Shown: positions 57,401 through 64,000 of the stretch, in pieces | Numbering within the stretch: position 1 is the stretch's first letter | How the letters are laid out: each line of letters starts with the position of its first letter | Assembly (NCBI GenBank): GCA_020160935.1 | Contig: JAIUPL010000015.1 | Coordinates: forward strand, 62,001-126,000 | Direction of reading: 5' to 3' | Length of the DNA: 64,000 nt | Origin: Bacteroidota bacterium | Lineage (GTDB): Bacteria; Bacteroidota; Bacteroidia; Chitinophagales; Saprospiraceae | Program-made: the position numbers and the translations under genes | Notes under the pieces: generated by a model | Told to the model about the DNA's origin: nothing | Database searches by the model: none | The model's input: the letters and a program-made list of their open reading frames with translations, nothing else

Positions 57401-57819
57401 CGCAGGTTTTTCAGGCCGAATTATGCGATGACCGCAGCCGGGGTGTCGGCAATTACAAACCTTTCGGCAACGATACGATGACACTGAATGAATTGAAACA
57501 CAATGCCTGGTTTTCTATTGCTCAGGCCGATATGAGCAATATCCGTTCGCTTACCCTGCGGCTCGGCAGCAGCGACGCGCGCAATACGTATTGTGGCGGT
57601 CGCATCGAATTGCATGCCGGCAAGCCGGCCGGCCCTCTGCTGGCAACCCTGAATGTGCAGCCAATGCCCGCTCAGCGTATGGTATTCCGTGAAGTGGACA
57701 TGCCGCTGAGCGGCGCTGTTCCCGAGCAGCCGGTATCGCTTTATTTTGTTTTTAAAAATGAAGTGAATCAGGGGCAAGGGGTTGTGGGGGTAGATTGGGT
57801 GCGGTTTAATTTCCGGTAG
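54418..57819 (+). CDS. multi-domain lipoprotein: ThuA, sorbosone-dehydrogenase-type propeller, PKD, cytochrome c, CBM6-like
   Basis: 1133 residues from the ATG at 54418, which overlaps the symporter gene by 26 bases; the signal ends in WFACQA (lipobox). Order: ThuA-like domain (about 28-250, ILIFSKTSPHGYRHQS, GYCGIHAAS); six-bladed propeller of the glucose/sorbosone dehydrogenase type (about 270-690, MELDQLPDGKILFVERHG, GCRNPFRISIDQ, GNYGWPYF); PKD domain (about 695-780); a cytochrome c domain with CYSCH at 872-876; and a C-terminal carbohydrate-binding-type domain (about 996-1133). Electrons from sugar oxidation could pass to the heme. Similar fusions are known in Bacteroidota, to my knowledge; the substrate is unknown. 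Confidence 0.85.
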   Translation: MNRILQFSSLWALALCGWFACQAPVPPRILIFSKTSPHGYRHQSIEAGKNALVALCRQNGIWADTTEDSHLFNEKNLKRYAAVVFLSTNGEVLGPDEEAAFERYIQAGGGYCGIHAASATEYTWKWYGALVGAYFKDHPAFQDGYVQVERCNDPSTTHLHCSDWKWKDEWYNFRKYEPDLEVLLSIDENKYKGGTLPKGQYEPAHHPLAWQHQYDGGRAFYTSLGHADESYLDPAFLQHLLGGIRYAIGDHKPLNYNKARTLPRPDQTRFVKTVVADHLREPMELDQLPDGKILFVERHGYLNMFDPATAHLGVIAKLDVYSEMGDGLMGIAVDPEWPRTHHIFLYYSSKKDSMNQLSQFVFYDDSLHRNTEKVILTVPTNHVNGFHAAGSLAFGPDGYLYLSTGDNTSPFACDGFNPIDERPGRRAFDAQRSSGNTMDLRGKILRIRVHDDGSYSTPSDNLFAQNKQGRPEIYVMGCRNPFRISIDQRRNWLYWGDIGPDAGKTDTARGPMGHDEINQARRAGNYGWPYFNGDNQAYRYYDFEAQKPGARFDPQHPVNRSPNNTGAVDLPPAQPAFIWYPYGRNRDFPMLGEGGRNAMAGPTYYCDNYPEKTRFPDYYNGKTIIYDWMRNWLMAVTVDSAGQFYHLEPLADSIQMVRPMDMIVDRKTGSIWMLEYGKSWYSTNEDARLSRIDYVRGNRAPIARLEADQAAGAVPLTVRFHAKKTEDYDHDALTYEYSCANTWYKKTTRPDTLSWTFQQPGKYRVVLKVTDPHGTVSTDTVEILAGNSAPRVQFDLHRYNRSFYRPGDTLYYDILVQDPEDGALQAGIMPENVQTEADYLEKSLNPAKLPKKAEERSEQFARGKMLIASSDCYSCHAVDRQVNGPAFEAVAARYRSNPDFAVQIVYRKIIYGGSGNWGNHPMSAHPNIREEDAIEMARWIMALGDPPKPRQSLPLSGAYPLPTDKGTYLLQAAYRDRGAYSLPSLSHEAVLVLRPQVFQAELCDDRSRGVGNYKPFGNDTMTLNELKHNAWFSIAQADMSNIRSLTLRLGSSDARNTYCGGRIELHAGKPAGPLLATLNVQPMPAQRMVFREVDMPLSGAVPEQPVSLYFVFKNEVNQGQGVVGVDWVRFNFR

Positions 57820-57824
57820 GGTTA

Positions 57825-58004
57825 TTTCCCGCAGATTTGCGCAGATTTTCCCGCAGATCTCGCTGAGCGTAGAGTAGTTTCCCGCAGATCGCGCAGATTT
57901 TCCCGCAGATCGCGCAGAACGTAGAGTACACTTAGAGTACACATTTTGATCGCTTTGAAAAAATAGGCATACTCTACGTTCTGCGAGATCTGCGGGAAAC
58001 TACT
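57825..58004. repeat. family A hairpin with CCCGCAGATCGCGCAGA arms, second copy
   Basis: Arms at 57825-57935 (two sets of units, then AACGTAGAGTACAC) and 57970-58004 (inverse). The loop ATTTTGATCGCTTTGAA is nearly the same as at 6.47 kb. It begins about 6 bases after the stop of the fusion gene. The rest of the gap to parE (58005-58259) is AT-rich with AAATTTTTTGTTTTAAAAATAAAATTTTTG-like runs and no gene. Confidence 0.85.
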
Positions 58005-58259
58005 CAAGCAAAAAAACACTCCAAGCCAATACCCTTATCATTAATAAATTTTTTGTTTTAAAAATAAAATTTTTGTTTTAAATTTGCCCTCGTTACAAAC
58101 CATCCGGATTTCATGCGGAGGTTTATCCAACAAAGTCTCGACAATAATTTTTAAAACTCCGTTACTTTGGGCGCAAATTACAGAACAGCGAAGCAAGCAA
58201 AGGCCGCCAAACCGTCTGCCAAAGACACCAAACCGGCCGCCAAAAACCCAGCACAAGTT

Positions 58260-60158
58260 ATGCAAGAGGTGAGTTATTCCGAAGACGATATTAAGTCGCT
58301 CGACTGGCGCGAACACATCCGCCTGCGCCCGGGCATGTATATAGGCAAACTCGGCGACGGCAGCAGCCCCGACGACGGTATTTACGTCCTCATCAAGGAG
58401 GTACTCGACAACTGTATCGACGAATTCGCCATGGGCTACGGCAAGGTGATCGATATCAGCATCAACGAAGCCGGCGTGACTGTGCGCGACTTCGGACGCG
58501 GTATTCCGCTCGGAAAAGTGGTAGATGTCGTTTCCAAAATCAACACTGGCGCCAAATACGACAGCAAGGCCTTCAAAAAATCAGTGGGCCTGAACGGGGT
58601 CGGTACCAAAGCCGTGAATGCGCTGTCGGAGCATTTCCGCGTCACCGCTTTCCGCGACGGACAATGCAAAAGCGCCGAATTTCAGTTTGGAAACCTCAAA
58701 AAGGAGAGCAAACTGGAAAGCACCAAGGAAGAAAACGGCACCCTCGTCTTTTTTAAACCCGACAACGGGCTGTTCCGCAATTTTCGCTGGGTGTATGAAT
58801 ACGTCGAGCAACAACTCTGGAACTACGCCTACCTGAATGCGGGCCTGAAAATTCAGTTCAACGGCAAGTCGTTTATTTCCAAAAACGGCCTGCTCGACCT
58901 GCTGGAGAAAAAAACAGGCGCCGAAAGCGTCCGCTACCCCATCATTCACCTCAAAGGCGACGATGTGGAAATCGCGCTGACGCATGGCGAGCATTACGGC
59001 GAACAATACTACTCTTTCGTCAACGGACAAAATACCACGCAGGGCGGCACGCACCTCAATGCCTTCCGGGAAGCGCTGGTGAAAGTGGTGCGCACGCACT
59101 TCAAAAAGGAATTCGACGCCAAGGACATCCGCGAAAGCGTCATTGCCGCCGTAGCCGTTCGCGTCGAAGAACCCGTGTTTGAGAGCCAGACCAAAACCCG
59201 CCTTGGCTCAGAACGCATCGCGCCCGACGGGCCAGCCATGCGCACCTGGATGAACGATTTTCTGAGCAAAGCCCTCGACGATTACCTGCACCGCCACCCC
59301 GACACGGCCAAGGAAATGCTGAAACGCATACAGCAGTCGGAACGCGAGCGCAAGGATATTGCCGATGTAAAAAAACTGGCCAACCAGCGCGCCAAAGCAG
59401 CCAATATCCACAACAAAAAACTGCGCGACTGCCGTTATCACCTCAATGAAAAAGGGCAGGAAGACCAGCGCCTGAACAGCACGATTTTTATCACCGAGGG
59501 CGACTCGGCCAGCGGTTCGATCACCAAAGCCCGCGATGTGAATTCACAGGCTGTGTTCAGTCTGCGTGGCAAGCCGCTGAACTGCTACGGGCTGACCAAA
59601 AAAATCGTGTACCAAAACGAGGAGTTCAACCTGCTGCAACACGCACTGAACATTGAGGACTCGATGGACGACCTGCGCTACAACCGCGTGGTGATCGCCA
59701 CCGATGCCGACGTGGATGGCATGCATATCCGACTGCTGCTGCTTACGTTTTTCCTGCAATTTTTCCCCGACCTGGTGCGCAACGGCCACCTGTATATCCT
59801 GGATACGCCCCTGTTTCGGGTGCGCGACAAACAACAGACGTTTTACTGTTATTCAGAAGCGGAGAAGCAGGCGGCGGTACAAAAACTGCGCGGCAAACCG
59901 GAAATTACCCGATTCAAAGGTCTGGGTGAAATCAGTCCGAATGAGTTTGCCGACTTTATTGGCAACAATATTCGCCTCGATCCGGTGCTGCTGCCGGAAG
60001 ATACCAACCTCGACCACGTGTTGAGTTACTACATGGGCAAAAACACGCCGGAACGCCAGGATTTTATCATTGAAAACCTGCGCGTGGAAATCGATGTGAT
60101 CGATACGCCGGAGGAGGAAGCGCAGATTGAGCCGGAGGCGGCGGCCCAGGAAGTATAG
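58260..60158 (+). CDS. parE: DNA topoisomerase IV subunit B
   Basis: 632 residues from the ATG at 58260 ([19 protein letters not shown]). The frame is open back to a TTG at 58167, and the extra 31 residues are Lys/Ala/Pro-rich ([16 protein letters not shown]), so a longer form is possible. GHKL ATPase: [13 protein letters not shown] near 42-55, DFGRGIPLG and [14 protein letters not shown]. Toprim: ITEGDSASG and the [10 protein letters not shown] metal site near 480. The [21 protein letters not shown] start is the Bacteroidota ParE type, not GyrB. It decatenates daughter chromosomes with ParC. No parC gene follows inside the window. Confidence 0.92.
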   Translation: MQEVSYSEDDIKSLDWREHIRLRPGMYIGKLGDGSSPDDGIYVLIKEVLDNCIDEFAMGYGKVIDISINEAGVTVRDFGRGIPLGKVVDVVSKINTGAKYDSKAFKKSVGLNGVGTKAVNALSEHFRVTAFRDGQCKSAEFQFGNLKKESKLESTKEENGTLVFFKPDNGLFRNFRWVYEYVEQQLWNYAYLNAGLKIQFNGKSFISKNGLLDLLEKKTGAESVRYPIIHLKGDDVEIALTHGEHYGEQYYSFVNGQNTTQGGTHLNAFREALVKVVRTHFKKEFDAKDIRESVIAAVAVRVEEPVFESQTKTRLGSERIAPDGPAMRTWMNDFLSKALDDYLHRHPDTAKEMLKRIQQSERERKDIADVKKLANQRAKAANIHNKKLRDCRYHLNEKGQEDQRLNSTIFITEGDSASGSITKARDVNSQAVFSLRGKPLNCYGLTKKIVYQNEEFNLLQHALNIEDSMDDLRYNRVVIATDADVDGMHIRLLLLTFFLQFFPDLVRNGHLYILDTPLFRVRDKQQTFYCYSEAEKQAAVQKLRGKPEITRFKGLGEISPNEFADFIGNNIRLDPVLLPEDTNLDHVLSYYMGKNTPERQDFIIENLRVEIDVIDTPEEEAQIEPEAAAQEV

Positions 60159-60232
60159 GCTAAGAGCGTGTTGAGATGTTCCTTGTAACGGGATTGAAAA
60201 ACGAATGGTAAGAACCAATCTTAATGGCCAAA

Positions 60233-60402
60233 GTTGCAAGATATGCCAAGTGCTGTTCAGGCGGTGGTATGGACTTTAGTCCGTCGGGACAGCGCCATTT
60301 ATGGCGCTCACAATAACCATCATACTTTAAGCGCCTTAAAAGGCACTGTCCCGACGGACTAAAGTCCATACCACCGCTCCTTTTACGCTTGGCTATTGTT
60401 GT
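60233..60402. repeat. family B hairpin, second long copy
   Basis: Left arm 60250-60295, right arm about 60340-60402, with GCGGTGGTATGGACTTTAGT and CCGTCGGGACAGCGCC in the left arm and the inverse in the right arm. Compared with the 19.5 kb copy it has GGACTTTAGTCC for GGGCTTTAGCCC on both arms, so the arms changed together. Outer flank CAACAATAGCCAAGCG is shared. It fills most of the gap after parE; the remaining 60159-60232 and 60403-60517 hold nothing recognisable. Confidence 0.85.
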
Positions 60403-60517
60403 ATTGGCGCCAAATCCAAAGGTGGGATACATAGTCAATTTATTTTTTATTTGACCACGAACGTCACAAGGGGCATAGCCAAATAAGTTCTTGATTCCAA
60501 AAATCGGGACGACTCAT

Positions 60518-60552
60518 CAAAAACGGCCGCCCGGAATACCCGGGTCGGCCGT
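60518..60552 (-). terminator. intrinsic terminator after the small cytochrome-like lipoprotein
   Basis: On the minus strand ACGGCCGACCCGGG pairs with CCGGGCGGCCGT and is followed by TTTTTGATG. Confidence 0.75.
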
Positions 60553-60608
60553 ACAATTAAAAAGCCCTGTTTCTTATTTTCTCGCATCTCACCTCTCGCA
60601 TCTCACCT

Positions 60609-60971
60609 CTACTCCGGCTGTCCGTTCTGAATCCAGCAGTATATTTTCTGAATGCTGGCTGTAGGCAGTTTGGAAGCGCCTTCCGGCATGGATTTATAGC
60701 CTGCCTGATGCTCCATGGAACCCAGGAAACGATCGTTTGCACTCTCAGCCTTTACGCCCGCATAGGAACTCAGGTTGATGCCAGCCTCCCGCGTAGCGGC
60801 GTCGTGGCAATCTGAAATCGCGCAACTGGCGTTCATAATTGCTTTAATATCATTGGTGTAGGTGGGAGTCAGGCCAGTACAATCGTAAGTAGTCGTCGAT
60901 TCTTTTTGGCACATCGAAAGGGTAAGCGTCGCGCATGCCAGCAGGAGGCCGGCCATCACATTTTTGAGCAT
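60609..60971 (-). CDS. small lipoprotein with a cytochrome c-like CxxxxCH site
   Basis: 120 residues from the ATG at 60971 (MLKNVMAGLLLACATLTLSMC), with a lipobox ending at Cys 21; a start 14 codons upstream lacks signal character. The pattern YTNDIKAIMNASCAISDCHDAATREAGINLSSY resembles the cytochrome c-type domains of Bacteroidota, which normally have CxxCH. Here the spacing is CAISDCH, four residues, a known but rarer heme motif. The MPEG and WIQNGQPE segments near the end fit a class I-like fold with a distal Met. Heme binding is plausible but unproven. Cytochrome-type neighbours are absent. Confidence 0.65.
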   Translation of the reverse strand: MLKNVMAGLLLACATLTLSMCQKESTTTYDCTGLTPTYTNDIKAIMNASCAISDCHDAATREAGINLSSYAGVKAESANDRFLGSMEHQAGYKSMPEGASKLPTASIQKIYCWIQNGQPE

Positions 60972-61025
60972 GGTACAGTAAGCGTTTTGGTGTGAATGAA
61001 TCCTTTGAAGCAATACTGTACCAGT

Positions 61026-61062
61026 ACGAAAAAAAATACCCGGAAGTTGCGTCCGGGTATTT
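61026..61062 (-). terminator. intrinsic terminator after the 256-residue lipoprotein
   Basis: On the minus strand AAATACCCGGA pairs with TCCGGGTATTT and is followed by TTTTTCG. On the plus strand the stem could also serve as a weak terminator. Confidence 0.8.
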
Positions 61063-61105
61063 GAATATTAGCAAATTGGCTAATATTGGCGTAAGCAGAT
61101 TGTTT

Positions 61106-61876
61106 TTACTTCATTTTTATGGTGCATTCCAGTTTGCCGTGGTCTTTCATGACTTCCGTCAGCGGGAACTTGGCGTGCACGTCGTTGCCATCTTTTGCAT
61201 AGCCATCCGTAGAAACACGTTTTACTTTTTTGGGCAGGTGAAACTTCAATTCATAGGTTCGGTTGCGCATCATCATTTTCACCATAGGGTTATCGGAATC
61301 CTCAAACATTTCACCCATCAGTTCTGCGCCGTCGTTTTCTTCGCTTTCTATGGTGCGTTGGAAGGTTTTTCCTTTCCATTGCATTACCGGCGTACCGCCC
61401 AGCATTTGTTGAATGTTTCCGATAGCAGGAAAGTCGAGCACCTTGCTTTTTTTGATAACCGAATCCTTTTGTATTTCCTCAATTGCCGTCAGTGTCTGCC
61501 AGAAATGATGCAGGCTATCGAGGTGGCTGAAAGGATACTGAAAACGAAATTTGATACCTTTCTCCATTTTCATGTAAATCTCCAGCGTTTGTACGACATC
61601 CTGGTATGGCAGCATTTTCTGGATGGAATCGGGCAGGTTGCGCAGGTAAATGGTGGTATCTGTCGGGCGGGGTGGTAGCCCCAACGCCATCAGCGAATCG
61701 TTGGATTTTTTCTGAGCCGCCTGGATCATATTGGCCATCGGGCCGGAGCCCATCGTGACGGTGAGTTCGTAGCGCCCCGACTGATCTTTGTTGAGCCAGA
61801 GTTCTTCCAGGATGTCAAAACAGCCACTCAGGAGCAGTGGCGCAAGCAGGAGCAGAAATTTTGCAAAGGTTTTCAT
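61106..61876 (-). CDS. lipoprotein of unknown function
   Basis: 256 residues. Signal MKTFAKFLLLLAPLLLSGC is a clear lipobox. No family recognised. The N-terminal half has a beta-rich start (SGRYELTVTMGSG), then a Met-rich helix (PMANMIQAAQKKSNDSLMALG); the rest alternates strands and short helices. It is expected in the cell envelope. Two hairpins frame it: a terminator after it, and 31 bases upstream the small membrane protein gene at 61908-62024, in the same direction, so the two may form an operon. Confidence 0.6.
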   Translation of the reverse strand: MKTFAKFLLLLAPLLLSGCFDILEELWLNKDQSGRYELTVTMGSGPMANMIQAAQKKSNDSLMALGLPPRPTDTTIYLRNLPDSIQKMLPYQDVVQTLEIYMKMEKGIKFRFQYPFSHLDSLHHFWQTLTAIEEIQKDSVIKKSKVLDFPAIGNIQQMLGGTPVMQWKGKTFQRTIESEENDGAELMGEMFEDSDNPMVKMMMRNRTYELKFHLPKKVKRVSTDGYAKDGNDVHAKFPLTEVMKDHGKLECTIKMK

Positions 61877-61907
61877 GTGGAGTGGTATTTGGTTGAAAAT
61901 GAAATAT

Positions 61908-62024
61908 TTACTGGTCTCTATCCTTATTTTTCCTGTAAAAATAGGCGATGATCACCACCAGGATGCTACCGATGGTGAGAAAAGAATAGAAAATGAGTCC
62001 GGGGGTGGGGGTAATGGGTTCCAT
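61908..62024 (-). CDS. 38-residue single-span membrane protein
   Basis: Read on the minus strand: MEPITPTPGLIFYSFLTIG, then SILVVIIAYFYRKNKDRDQ and a stop. One span (LIFYSFLTIGSILVVIIAYFY), a Pro/Thr start outside and a positive RKNKDR end inside, which fits the positive-inside rule. It ends 31 bases before the start of the lipoprotein gene. Function unknown; small Bacteroidota membrane proteins of this shape are often missed by gene callers. Confidence 0.6.
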   Translation of the reverse strand: MEPITPTPGLIFYSFLTIGSILVVIIAYFYRKNKDRDQ

Positions 62025-62194
62025 CGTTTTGTTATCCGTTATTGGTTATCGGTTATCAGGGGGTGTACATCTGGCATCTATGGTGAGTATCACATAGTCG
62101 GCACTCGCCTTGAAATCTGCGAGCAGGTTGTATATCTGGCATTTATGGAGAGTGTCCAAAATAGTATGTCAAGCCAAATTTTGTAACATTTTTT
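62025..62194. other. gap with TTATTGGTTATCGG repeat
   Basis: TTATCCGTTATTGGTTATCGG (62033-62057, in pieces) next to the small membrane protein start, then unstructured sequence with GGTGTACATCTGGCAT and TTGTATATCTGGCATT as a loose direct pair. No gene. Confidence 0.4.
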
Positions 62195-62329
62195 GCAGCC
62201 AATTGCCGCAATGCCGCCTTGTCGTCCTGACGGGAACTGTCCACTCTACGATGGGAAATTTGCTGTTACCCACCGTAGAGTGGACAGTTCCCGTCAGGAC
62301 GACAAGGCTGCAGGGTGGCAATTGGCTGC
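62195..62329. repeat. hairpin with 56-base arms, family A core
   Basis: Arms 62195-62250 and 62274-62329, with a 23-base loop. Inner part TTGTCGTCCTGACGGGAACTG and its inverse are perfect; outer part is slightly imperfect. The inner end CTCTACG / CGTAGAG is the same as in the other family A hairpins, but the arms are unrelated and not tandem repeats. Confidence 0.85.
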
Positions 62330-62507
62330 GGAAAAAATTGCTGAATGGCGGAGTCGCTCAATACCTTCATCACTCAATCGCAGCCTCCATACACTTTATC
62401 ACTCACGCTCCATCTAAGAGAAAAAAGCCAAAAATTCCACCTAAAAGCCAAGCGCAACGCACACCAAAACACAAAAACACCAAAACACCAAAACACTCAA
62501 AACACAC
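62330..62507. repeat. CACCAAAACAC tandem repeat after lysS
   Basis: CCAAAACACAAAAACACC and CCAAAACACCAAAACAC units (62460-62500) lie directly after the lysS stop on the minus strand (TGAGTGTGTTTTGAG). The preceding 62330-62455 shows no gene. Confidence 0.7.
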
Positions 62508-64000
62508 TCACTCCTTCGTTTCCGGGCGCATTTGCGGGAAAAACAGCACTTCCTGAATACTCGCCTGACCCGTGAACAGCATCGTCAGTCGGTCGATACC
62601 GAAACCGATACCTGCCGTGGGTGGCATGCCGTATTCGAGTGCGCGCAGAAAATCCTCGTCCATGGCCATAGCCTCCTCATCGCCGCGTTCGGCCAGGCGC
62701 AATTGCTCTTCAAAGCGTTCGCGCTGATCGATCGGGTCGTTGAGTTCGGAGTAGGCATTGGCCACTTCCTTGCCGTTGACAAACAATTCAAAGCGCTCGA
62801 CGAGCCCCGGTTTGCTGCGGTGTTTTTTGGTCAGCGGCGACATCTCCACCGGATAATCGATCAGGAAGGTCGGCTGGATGAGATTGGCCTCTACTTTTTC
62901 ACCAAAAATTTCGTCAATCAGTTTGGCCTTGCCCATTGTGGCGTCGATGTCGATGTGTTCCTTTTTGCAGTAGGCACGCAGTTCGGCCTCGTCGGCCGTC
63001 TCCACGTTCAGGCCGGTGTATTCCTGGATGGCATCGAACATCGTCAGGCGGCGATACGGGCCTGCAAATTCGATGGTACGATCGCCCACCTGCACTGTAG
63101 AGCCGCCTTCCGAGTGGATGGCACGCGCCACACGTTCGAGCATTTGTTCGGTCACTTCCATCATCCAGTTGTAGTCCTTGTAGGCAACATAGAATTCCAG
63201 GGCTGTAAATTCCGGGTTGTGCGTGCGGTCCATGCCCTCGTTGCGGAACATTTTGGCAAACTCGTACACCCCGTCAAAACCCGCCACAATCAGGCGTTTC
63301 AGGTACAATTCGTTGGCAATACGCAGGTACAGGGTCATATCCAGCGTGTTGTGGTGCGTTTTGAACGGACGCGCCGCTGCGCCGCCATGAATCGGTTGCA
63401 GAATGGGCGTTTCCACTTCCAGCAGGCCCAGGTCGTCGAGGTAGGCCCGCATGGTTTTGATGAGTTTGGTGCGCTTAATGAAAATTTCCCGGAATTCGGT
63501 GTTCACCGTCAGGTCCACATACCGCATGCGGTAGCGCTGTTCGGGGTCGGTAAAGGCATCGTAAATATTGCCTTCCGCATCTTTTTTCACCACTGGCAGC
63601 GGGCGCAGGGATTTCGACAGGAACTTGAAATCCTGCACATGCACGCTCACCTCGCCGGTTTTGGTACGGAACGCATAGCCCCTCACACCGACGTAATCGC
63701 CCAGATCAAGCAGTTTTTTGATGACGGTATCGAACATCGGCGAGTTTTCGTCGCCGCCATTGATTTCTTCCTTGCGCAGGTACAACTGGATACGGCCCGT
63801 TTGATCCTGCAGGTTCATAAACATGGCTTTTCCAGCCTCCCGGGAAGCCATGATACGGCCAGCCAGGGCAATTTGCTGATAATTGAGGCGGTTTTTGGTA
63901 CCGTCTTCGAGTACTTCTTCCTGGTAATTGGCCACGATATCGGCCGCAAAAGCCGTTACTTCAAACAGTTCGGCAGGATATGGGTCGATGCCCAGTTCAC
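62508..64000 (-). CDS. lysS: lysyl-tRNA synthetase, class II, N-terminus beyond the window
   Basis: 497 residues are visible, starting at [21 protein letters not shown], the usual part about 20 residues into the family, so only the first 15-25 residues lie beyond 64000. OB-fold anticodon domain ([23 protein letters not shown], shortened). Class II motif 2 is [20 protein letters not shown], and motif 3 is [16 protein letters not shown]. It charges tRNA-Lys in the cytoplasm. The frame stays open to the window edge, with no stop. An internal GTG at 63935 is not the start. Downstream the stop is in a tandem repeat. Confidence 0.95.
   Translation of the reverse strand, partial: ELGIDPYPAELFEVTAFAADIVANYQEEVLEDGTKNRLNYQQIALAGRIMASREAGKAMFMNLQDQTGRIQLYLRKEEINGGDENSPMFDTVIKKLLDLGDYVGVRGYAFRTKTGEVSVHVQDFKFLSKSLRPLPVVKKDAEGNIYDAFTDPEQRYRMRYVDLTVNTEFREIFIKRTKLIKTMRAYLDDLGLLEVETPILQPIHGGAAARPFKTHHNTLDMTLYLRIANELYLKRLIVAGFDGVYEFAKMFRNEGMDRTHNPEFTALEFYVAYKDYNWMMEVTEQMLERVARAIHSEGGSTVQVGDRTIEFAGPYRRLTMFDAIQEYTGLNVETADEAELRAYCKKEHIDIDATMGKAKLIDEIFGEKVEANLIQPTFLIDYPVEMSPLTKKHRSKPGLVERFELFVNGKEVANAYSELNDPIDQRERFEEQLRLAERGDEEAMAMDEDFLRALEYGMPPTAGIGFGIDRLTMLFTGQASIQEVLFFPQMRPETKE

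Noticed and set aside
58167-58259. TTG at 58167 as the firm start of parE
   Set aside because: The Lys/Ala/Pro-rich extension is in frame, but the ATG at 58260 gives the family-typical N-terminus. TTACTTTG at 58162-58169 also resembles a -7 box. Left as an alternative.

Overview
The window is one contiguous piece of a Bacteroidota chromosome, most likely from the Saprospiria (Lewinella/Haliscomenobacter-like). The evidence is the Bacteroidota order of the division and cell-wall (dcw) cluster with FtsL-like and FtsQ-like proteins, type IX secretion (T9SS) C-terminal sorting sequences, DUF4252 and DUF4846 proteins, a Bacteroidota-type ParE, lipoprotein signals, and no visible Shine-Dalgarno use. 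No rRNA, tRNA, CRISPR array, prophage or transposase gene was seen.

Layout. 1-6.3 kb: end of a TRIC-type channel gene, an orphan MNT nucleotidyltransferase, a type II NADH dehydrogenase, an ARPP-1/DUF6569 lipoprotein, then an ECF sigma factor followed by a single-span protein and two DUF4252 proteins. 6.6-19.4 kb: a glucuronoxylan and glucuronate locus (uxaC, sodium symporter, SDR, sialate/acetyl esterase, GH43, GH67 alpha-glucuronidase, LacI regulator) ending in an unusual PhlG-like hydrolase fused to a berberine-bridge-type FAD oxidase. No SusC/SusD pair is visible in it. 19.7-26.5 kb: Crp-family regulator, a two-domain GH15-like glycosidase, DUF4846, a TonB receptor, a KTSC protein and an unknown protein. 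26.7-46.5 kb: the complete dcw cluster on the minus strand (mraZ, rsmH, ftsL, ftsI, murE, mraY, murD, ftsW, murG, murC, ftsQ, ftsA, ftsZ). Six non-dcw genes sit between its members: two four-helix-bundle (23S rRNA intervening-sequence type) proteins, two GxxExxY proteins (one frameshifted) and two lipoproteins. 47-51.5 kb: a GH13 amylase and a second T9SS cargo gene, both broken near the C-terminal sorting domain. 51.7-64 kb: fatty acid desaturase, symporter, a ThuA/sorbosone-dehydrogenase/PKD/cytochrome c/carbohydrate-binding fusion protein, parE, small lipoproteins, a 38-residue membrane protein and lysS running off the end.

The most striking feature is the intergenic DNA. At many genes the stop codon lies in, or within a few bases of, the first unit of a short tandem repeat. 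A matching inverted copy often follows further on, giving a long hairpin whose arms are tandem repeats. The unit differs from junction to junction. Two hairpin families (called A and B here) recur with conserved inner sequence, and a third inverted site (motif R) lies upstream of three genes of the glucuronoxylan region. The four-helix-bundle and GxxExxY genes in the dcw cluster lie inside such repeat-armed segments, which recalls the intervening sequences of 23S rRNA genes. Whether these are mobile elements, RNA-processing sites or terminators cannot be decided from sequence alone.
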